A stretch of 64,000 nt of DNA from Omphiscola glabra (Eukaryota; Mollusca; Gastropoda; Lymnaeidae). Positions 58,101 through 64,000 of this stretch are shown here, piece by piece. Below the pieces are notes generated by a model. It searched no databases and was not told where the DNA came from. It saw nothing but the letters and a program-made list of their open reading frames with translations. Location of the stretch: NCBI GenBank assembly GCA_964017045.1, contig OZ024807.1, positions 15,675,941 to 15,739,940 on the forward strand, read 5' to 3'. A program made the translations under genes and the position numbers. Numbering within the stretch: position 1 is the first letter of the stretch; every line of letters starts with the position of its first letter.

Positions 58101-59729
58101 CAACATTGTTAACTTCTCAACATTCTCGAAACACTTAATTTGTTAACTTCTCAACATTCTCGAAACACTAACATTGTTAACTTCTCAACATACTCGAAAC
58201 ACTAAGTTTGTTAACTTCTCAACATACTCGAAACACTAACATTGTTAACTTCTCAACATACTCGAAACACTTAGTTTGTTAACTTCTCAACATACTCGAA
58301 ACACTTAGTTTGTTAACTTCTCAACATACTCGAGACACTAACATTGTTAACTTCTCAACATACTCGAAACACTAAAATTGTTAACATCTCAACATACTCG
58401 AAACACTAAGTTTGTTAACTTCTCAACATACTCGAAACACTAACATTGTTAACTTCTCTAAAGACTGGCGACTCTAAATATTGTAGACTTCTCCGCAGAC
58501 CGGTCACTATGCACTTATTAACTTTGTTCACAGACGAGCCACACTACCCAGGTGGGAGCGCTACAAGTATTTTTACCGTCCACCTCGAGTCCTGACCTCC
58601 ATAATCCACCAAGTGTTTCCAATCAGTGGAGACTTCAACATGTGAGGGTGTTATTTGTTTTAGTCAGTGATCAAAAGATTAACGATGATGCAAGAGAGAC
58701 TTTTTAAAATGTAAATATTTATTTGTTTCCATACAGGTACCCGATTTGATTTTTGAAAAAAAAATTTTTTTTTTAAATAAAATATCATGGAACAAAATAC
58801 AATAAATTTCTCTTATGACATATGTTATAAAAAAACATAAAAATGAAATTACTCATTATCTAAGGTCTTTACTTATTTTCAAATTTCACTTTTATTGAAT
58901 TTACAAGTTCTAGCTGATAAAATGATGTAGTGACAGAGGGTGACATCAGTAGGGACAGAGGGTGACATCAGTATGGACAGAGGGTGAACTCAGTAGGGAC
59001 AGAGGGTGACATCAGTAGGGACAGAGGGTGACATCAGTAGGGACAGAGGGTGACATCAGTAGGGACAGAGGGTGACATCAGTAGGGACAGAGGGTGACAT
59101 CAGTAGGGACAGAGGGTGACATCAGTAGGGACAGAGGGTGACATCAGTAGGGACAGAGGGTGAACTCAGTAGGGACAGAGGGTGACATCAGTAGGGACAG
59201 AGGGTGAACTCAGTAGGGACAGAGGGTGACATCAGTAGGGACAGAGGGTGACATCAGTAGGGACAGAGGGTGACATCAGTAGGGACAGAGGGTGACATCA
59301 GTAGGGACAAAGGGTGACATCAGTAGGGACAGAGGGTGACATCAGTAGGGACAGAGGGTGACATCAGTAGGGACAGAGGGTGACATCAGTAGGGACAGAG
59401 GGTGAACTCAGTAGGGACAGAGGGTGACATCAGTAAACCACTTATTACGTGTACATGCAATGTATCACACATTTTAAGAATCACGTGGAAAAAATTATCG
59501 ATACAAGAAGTTATTGATCTTTTATTTTGTTTTTGTTCATGTTCCCAGTGAGAAAATTTCACCAGATGTCGCAAGACTCCACCACTACCGGGTATGCCCA
59601 AAAGAAAACTGGGGCACCTGCCAGGTAGACAACGCTGTAGACGACATAATAATGAGATACACTGATCTTGACGAGAGGGTTCTCAAAGTAACAAAGGAAA
59701 TATGTAAGCCAAATGAATACGAAGTTTGA
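54733..59729 (+). CDS. glycosyltransferase family 92 protein, copy D (5 exons)
   Basis: Exons: 54733-54867, 55446-56705, 57205-57317, 58534-58641, 59549-59729 (TGA stop); 598 residues, the longest copy. Exon 1 encodes 45 residues with a hydrophobic anchor at about 28-44. The stem (residues about 46-203) holds twelve copies of a MTTRGPTNAA-type decapeptide at residues 74-193, a mucin-like Thr-rich stalk likely to be O-glycosylated (inference). The catalytic domain follows: RIALCGK, EWFEMQRILGVDKVLIYDL, and SHDLDEIIIPR with Asp447 and Asp449; Met is replaced by Ile after the DxD relative to A-C. Exons 3-5 match C closely. The C-terminus is shorter than in A and C and ends KPNEYEV. Exon 4 to exon 5 spacing is filled by a 22-bp minisatellite. 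Confidence 0.92.
55530..55889 (+). repeat. 30-bp coding minisatellite in GT92-D stem
   Basis: Twelve in-frame 30-bp units containing ATGACAACCCGTGGACCAAC then CAATGCAGCG. Changes are mostly CGTGGA/CGGGGA/CGGGAA and GCAGCG/GCATCG. Five of six frames are open across it, but only the frame continuous with the GT92 domain is coding. Confidence 0.95.
57295..57430. repeat. degenerate repeats of the GT92-D exon 3 donor
   Basis: About three units of the same exon-donor module as in GT92-C (TTTAATGGTCAAACGTTACA). The second reads CAG/GTGAC and the third ACATGTGAC. The array is short and decayed here. Confidence 0.8.
57895..58465. repeat. 34-bp minisatellite in GT92-D intron 3
   Basis: About 17 units of GTTAACTTCTCAACATACTC and GAAACACTAACATT, ending about 70 bp before exon 4. 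Copy C has only single diverged units of the seed at the same place (about 46655-46710). Confidence 0.92.
58922..59432. repeat. 22-bp minisatellite in GT92-D intron 4
   Basis: About 23 units of AGGGACAGAGGGTGACATCA plus GT, with GTGAACTCAGT variants at four positions. It ends about 115 bp before exon 5. Confidence 0.95.
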
Positions 59730-59807
59730 TATAATGAAAGCTTAACGCTAAGACTGCATAGATAGTTGGGTCTTTAAACGTTATTAAATCATATCATTAG
59801 ACGATGA

Positions 59808-60410
59808 TTGATTACTTGTATAGCGCTTGTCTCCATGCTATTCTTGTATAGCGCTTGTCTCCATGCCATTCTTGTATAGCGCTTGTCTCCATGCTATTCT
59901 TGTATAGCTCTTGTCTCCATGCTATTCTTGTATAGCTCTTGTCTCCATGCTATTCTTGTATAGCGCTTGTCTACATGCTATTCTTGTATAGCGCTTGTCT
60001 CCATGCTATTCTTGTATAGCTCTTGTCTCCATGCCATTCTTGTATAGCGCTTGTCTCCATGCTATTCTTGTATAGCGCTTGTCTCCATGCTATTCTTGTA
60101 TAGCTCTTGTCTCCATGCTATTCTTGTATAGCTCTTGTCTCCATGCTATTCTTGTATAGCTCTTGTCTCCATGCTATTTTTGTATAGCGCTTGTCTCCAT
60201 GCTATTCTTGTATAGCGCTTGTCTCCATGCTATTCTTGTATAGCTCTTGTCTCCATGCTATTCTTGTATAGCGCTTGTCTCCATGCTGTTCTTGTATATA
60301 GCTTTTCTCCATGCTATTCTTGAATAGCGCTTGTCTCCATGCTATTCTTGTATAGCCTTTGTCTCCATGCTATTCTTGTATAGAGCTTGTCTCCATGCTA
60401 TTCTACCATG
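59808..60410. repeat. 28-bp minisatellite next to a LINE 3' end
   Basis: About 21 units of CTATTCTTGTATAGCGCTTG plus TCTCCATG. The reverse complement AGCGCTATACAAGAATAG resembles the conserved 3'-terminal sequence of CR1/L2-like LINEs, and a LINE C-terminus on the - strand runs straight into the array. Confidence 0.9.
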
Positions 60411-60419
60411 CTCAAATCA

Positions 60420-60800
60420 CTCTGATGTCATAGTATCTTTCTAAAGAAAAAAATGTCTTTAAATGTCTCTTAAATTTTTTTTATCCTTTTTAATTTCCCT
60501 GTAAGATTGAGGCAAACTGTTCCAAAATTTCGGCGCTATTGCTTCAAAAGAGCGCATTCAGTATGACCTTTTTCTGAGTCCATCCACACTGAGTACTCTC
60601 AGTAAGGACTATATTGAATAGCGCAGATTGTTTAAGGATACATGTTTGAAAATCAGTTCTTTTAGATATTCAGGTGCAAAGCCTTCCATAAAGCTGTAAG
60701 CCAGGGACAGAATTTTGTGATCAGTGCAATCACTCACCGGAAGCCATTGGACGTCCTTAAGAACTAGGGTGATGTGGTCAGATTTCTTTATCCGCGACAC
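60420..60800 (-). pseudogene. LINE reverse transcriptase C-terminal fragment
   Basis: On the - strand, SDHITLVLKDVQWLPVSD, DHKILSLAYSFMEGFAPEYL and, after a stop and frameshift, FEAIAPKFWNSLPQSYREIK match the thumb/C-terminal region typical of CR1/L2-like LINE RTs (compare APKQWNSLPLHI at 26640). It is inactive. Confidence 0.8.
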
Positions 60801-60844
60801 AATTCGTGCTTAGCGTGATTATGGTGAACTATTGTATAATCTAT

Positions 60845-61535
60845 TTATTGGATAAATGTGATGATAGTTAATTATTGGATAAATGTGATGATAGTTAATT
60901 ATTGGTTAATTGTACTGATAGTTAATTATTGGATAAATGTGATGATAGTTAATTATTGGATAAATGTGATGATAGTTAATAGTTGGATAAATGTGATGAT
61001 AGCTAATTATTGGATAAATGTGATGATAATTAATTATTGGATAAATGTGATGATAGTTAATTATTGGATAAATGTGATGATAGTTAATTATTGGATAAAT
61101 GTGATGATAGTTAATTATTGGATAAATGTGATGATAGTTAATTATTGGATAAATGTGATGATAATTAATTATTGGATAAATGTGATGATAGTTAATTATT
61201 GGATAAATGTGATGATAGTTAATTATTGGATAAATGTGATGATAGTTAATTATTGGATAAATGTGATGATAGTTAATTATTGGATAAATGTGATGGTAGT
61301 TAATTATTGGATAAATGTGATGGTAGTTAATTATAGGATAAATGTGATGATAGTTAATTTTTGGATAAATGTGATGATAGTTAATTTTTGGATAATTGTG
61401 ATGATAGTTAATTATTGGATAAATGTGATGGTAGTTAATTATTGGATAAATGTGATGATAGTTAATTATTGGATAAATGTGATGATAGTTAATTATTGGA
61501 TAAATGTGATGATAGTTAATTATTGGATAAATGAG
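60845..61535. repeat. 27-bp minisatellite
   Basis: About 25 units of GATAAATGTGATGATAGTTA plus ATTATTG. It supports a 246-codon open frame of nine-residue repeats that I do not regard as a gene. Confidence 0.95.
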
Positions 61536-62239
61536 GTTAATCTTAACTATTTAGAAGATAAAATAATTAATGTACACAGTAAGCAAATGAAATATTAAAT
61601 ATTCGGTGAGGTGTCTCGTTCAAAATACTATACTTTATATCATTATGTAAATAAATTGTTCAATATTAACCTTTAAGACACTCAAACACAAAGGCAAGCA
61701 CGCATGCACGCACGAACGCACACACACACACACATGCGCACACAACACACTCAAATGATTCCCGGCGGCTAAAGAATGTCAATCTATTGAATTATTTAGT
61801 TAAAAAAGTACAAATGTGTTTATTAAACAAACGTTTTTGATGCTATAAATTCCTTTTTTTTTTTTAAACTCAATTTGTTGCTTACGAGTTATACCATTTG
61901 ACAAGAAACTTATTTAAATGTGATGGTCAAGGCTGAGATAAAGTGGGTGCAACGGGATCAATGATAGAGAGATATGACGTAAGGGTGTGAGCAAGAGGGT
62001 GACACTGGGTTGTTTTTTTTAAAATTGTGTGTTTGATAAAATTATTAATGAAAGGGGGTCTGAAGGGAGAGATAATGGGAAACAGACAGATTGTCAAAAT
62101 TATGCAACAAATAGGGATAAGGGGGATCCTACAATGGTAAAAAGGGTTTGAGAAGAGGGAAGGCTACGGGAGAAAGGTATAGTGGGAGGGGCTGGTTGGG
62201 TAGGGGCTGGGGATTTAAAGAAAGAGTGAAAAAAGATGA
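61536..62239. other. intergenic DNA
   Basis: Holds a short AC microsatellite at about 61717-61745 and purine-rich DNA at 62040-62240. No gene recognised. Confidence 0.5.
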
Positions 62240-62247
62240 TAGGGGGC

Positions 62248-62473
62248 CAGTGGCGTAGCGAGCTTAACTCGCGCCCGGGGCACAATACCTTTTTAGCGCC
62301 CCCAATACCTTTTTAACGCGCCCAATACCTTTTTAGCGCCCCCAATACCTTTTTAGCGCCCCCCTATTCGAAAACCATACAATATTATAGTAAAATATAC
62401 CATTTGGCGCCCCTTTGTGAGTAGCAACCGGGGCATGATGCCCCCCCTTGCCCACCCCCTCACTACGCCACTG
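62248..62473. mobile_element. hAT-like MITE, 226 bp
   Basis: Begins CAGTGGCGTAGCGAG and ends CTCACTACGCCACTG: 15-bp terminal inverted repeats with one mismatch. It is flanked by 8-bp direct repeats TAGGGGGC (62240-62247) and TAAGGGGC (62474-62481), one mismatch apart, as expected of hAT target duplications. The interior has four copies of a 20-bp unit (CAATACCTTTTTAGCGCCCC) and no coding capacity. Confidence 0.8.
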
Positions 62474-62481
62474 TAAGGGGC

Positions 62482-63960
62482 GGCACAGAATCTCATAGTA
62501 CCTATCAGTAATTAAACTCTAAATGTGTACACTTTTTTTAGTACATACACGTACTTCGCGATTTGGTCAGGTACGCTCAGGTCGTCCAGTTCTAATGTAG
62601 GAAACGCTGCCCCGCATGAACCTCCAACAAATGAACTTCATAACTTCAAAGTTGAAGCAATTAGTAAACGACAGTTCACCTAAAGTAGCACAATCACACA
62701 ATGATTACATGTCAACACAAGTAGTAGTTATGCAATGTATAGGTTTCATGGATTGGTAATACACACAGTTGGCAGTTTGAATAGTGTTGGGGTTTTTACA
62801 AAGCCGAGTAGGAAAAAATTCCCTCTTAAAATGGGGGGGGGGGGGGGGAATCAGGGGAATTAATCAAGAAAATTAAAAATATATTTCAAATACTATCAGT
62901 CATGTCCCCTTGTTAAAGCAATTACATTATTTTAGTAAAAGCTATTCATAACCAAGCCAAATACTTAAAGACCAAAGTTACGCCACTGCAAATATTAAGG
63001 ACAGTGGTCGACCACACCCCCCCCCCCGCAGACCCTTAGTTGGGATTATATTAACTACCTCGATAAAGACGAAACAATCGCACTCGTTTACCCCATTTGG
63101 ATTTATTTCAGACGAGAATACAAAACTGAGCTCACTTTAACACTGCGCTCGCAATTTTGTTAGAATAAAATTTTTCGCTTTATACACAAGTATATTTCAA
63201 TGTATATTTAATATATGGATGCCCCCCTCCTTTATAGTTTTGGATACTGGTGCGTGTGAATGAATACGGATTTGATATGATCATAGAATTATTTCAGCAA
63301 AAAAACATAATCAGCGCAAAGTTGTTTAATTTTAATGACAAAAGTTCATGGACGATTCATTCCTCAAACTTATTGATATCTCACTTGTGTAAAAATGTTT
63401 GGTTTGTTTTGAAATTTTACATTGAGGTATGAGTACACTTATCTAAATGTACCGACGTTTTGTCAACGCCATTTAAATTGATTTTCTACATTAGTAAATA
63501 TAAATTTATTTGTAAAAAGTAAATATAACATCTTTTTTTCATGATTGAAATATCTTTGGATTTAAATATTTTTTCATCCACGTAATAATATGCATGCCCT
63601 ATTTCCTAGCCCTGATAAGCATGTACCTAAGTAGGTCAATTATTTATCACATTCATTCATTTATCCTGAGGCGTATCTTGTGATGCCTGTGACATAATGA
63701 AAGTATCATATAATACTTTTTAATAAAATTTAATAAAATAATCCACGGGATGGTAGCCCTCCCCCCCCCCCACGTAAGCAACCCCACATATTTTCATTAC
63801 ATGGCTTTCATCAATAAATATAAACTTAATTAAAATTCTCAAGTCCCAGATCCATTTTAACACACACTTATATATATATATATATAATTGGACGGATAAT
63901 TCCGAAAATTTAAAGATTATGGTTATTTATACATTTTTATATTAAGAGAGAGAGAGAAAG

Positions 63961-64000
<40 letters not shown>
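62482..64000. other. AT-rich intergenic DNA to window end
   Basis: G and C homopolymers at about 62833-62848, 63018-63028 and 63757-63770; TA microsatellites at about 63869-63886 and 63963-64000, where the window ends inside a TA run. No gene recognised. Confidence 0.5.

Noticed and set aside
60858..61598. 246-residue open frame of INVMIVNYW repeats
   Set aside because: It is a 27-bp minisatellite whose period is a multiple of three; there is no splice context, no unique domain and no conserved flank.
1..64000. tRNA, rRNA or other structured RNA genes
   Set aside because: I looked for tRNA A/B boxes and rRNA cores by eye and saw none convincing; a covariance-model scan would be decisive.

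Overview
This window is eukaryotic, most likely from a mollusc and probably a gastropod. Coding sequence is split by long introns with canonical GT-AG junctions. Several LINE (non-LTR retrotransposon) fragments, a Helitron helicase relic and hAT-type DNA elements are present, there is no bacterial-style gene packing, and minisatellites are unusually dense. A truncated SPIN hAT element lies just 3' of the first gene. SPIN is a horizontally transferred transposon family reported from many tetrapods, a triatomine bug and the pond snail Lymnaea stagnalis, which fits a freshwater snail without proving it.

The gene content is a tandem cluster of four glycosyltransferase family 92 (GT92, formerly DUF23) genes, all on the + strand. 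Copy A lies at 5586-12978, B at 32113-37585, C at 42776-47375 and D at 54733-59729. All four share one five-exon design: exon 1 carries a short cytoplasmic tail and a single membrane anchor; exon 2 carries a Thr-rich stem and most of the catalytic domain, ending just past a DLD (DxD) motif; exons 3 and 4 are 113 and 108 bp in every copy; exon 5 holds the C-terminus and stop codon. The predicted proteins are 528, 442, 501 and 598 residues, read as type II Golgi enzymes. A and B form one close pair, C and D another. The length differences come mainly from a 30-bp coding repeat in the stem: about 12 units in D, 3 to 4 in A, and one or fewer in B and C.

Layout: 1-5.5 kb is minisatellites plus one unidentified possible exon; 5.6-13.2 kb is GT92-A with a Helitron relic in intron 2 and SPIN beyond its stop; 13.9-17.6 kb is a 55-bp satellite with higher-order structure; 19-23.3 kb holds 21-, 63- and 27-bp arrays, two of them related to arrays at 0.3 and 2.6 kb; 24.1-27.1 kb has two LINE insertions, one with an intact reverse transcriptase frame; 31.4-31.9 kb is a LINE relic on the - strand; then GT92-B, a LINE tail at 38.7 kb, GT92-C, arrays at 49-53.5 kb, GT92-D, a minisatellite next to a LINE 3' end, and a small hAT-like MITE at 62.2 kb.

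Blocks upstream and downstream of A recur in the same order around B, so the A/B pair looks like a tandem segmental duplication of roughly 20 kb. About a quarter of the window (my hand estimate) is minisatellite. Several arrays can be traced to a functional seed: the exon 2 and exon 3 splice donors of copy C, the stem codons of D, and a LINE 3' end. The most unusual feature is an array of thirteen 44-bp units in GT92-C that copies the end of exon 3 together with its 5' splice site.
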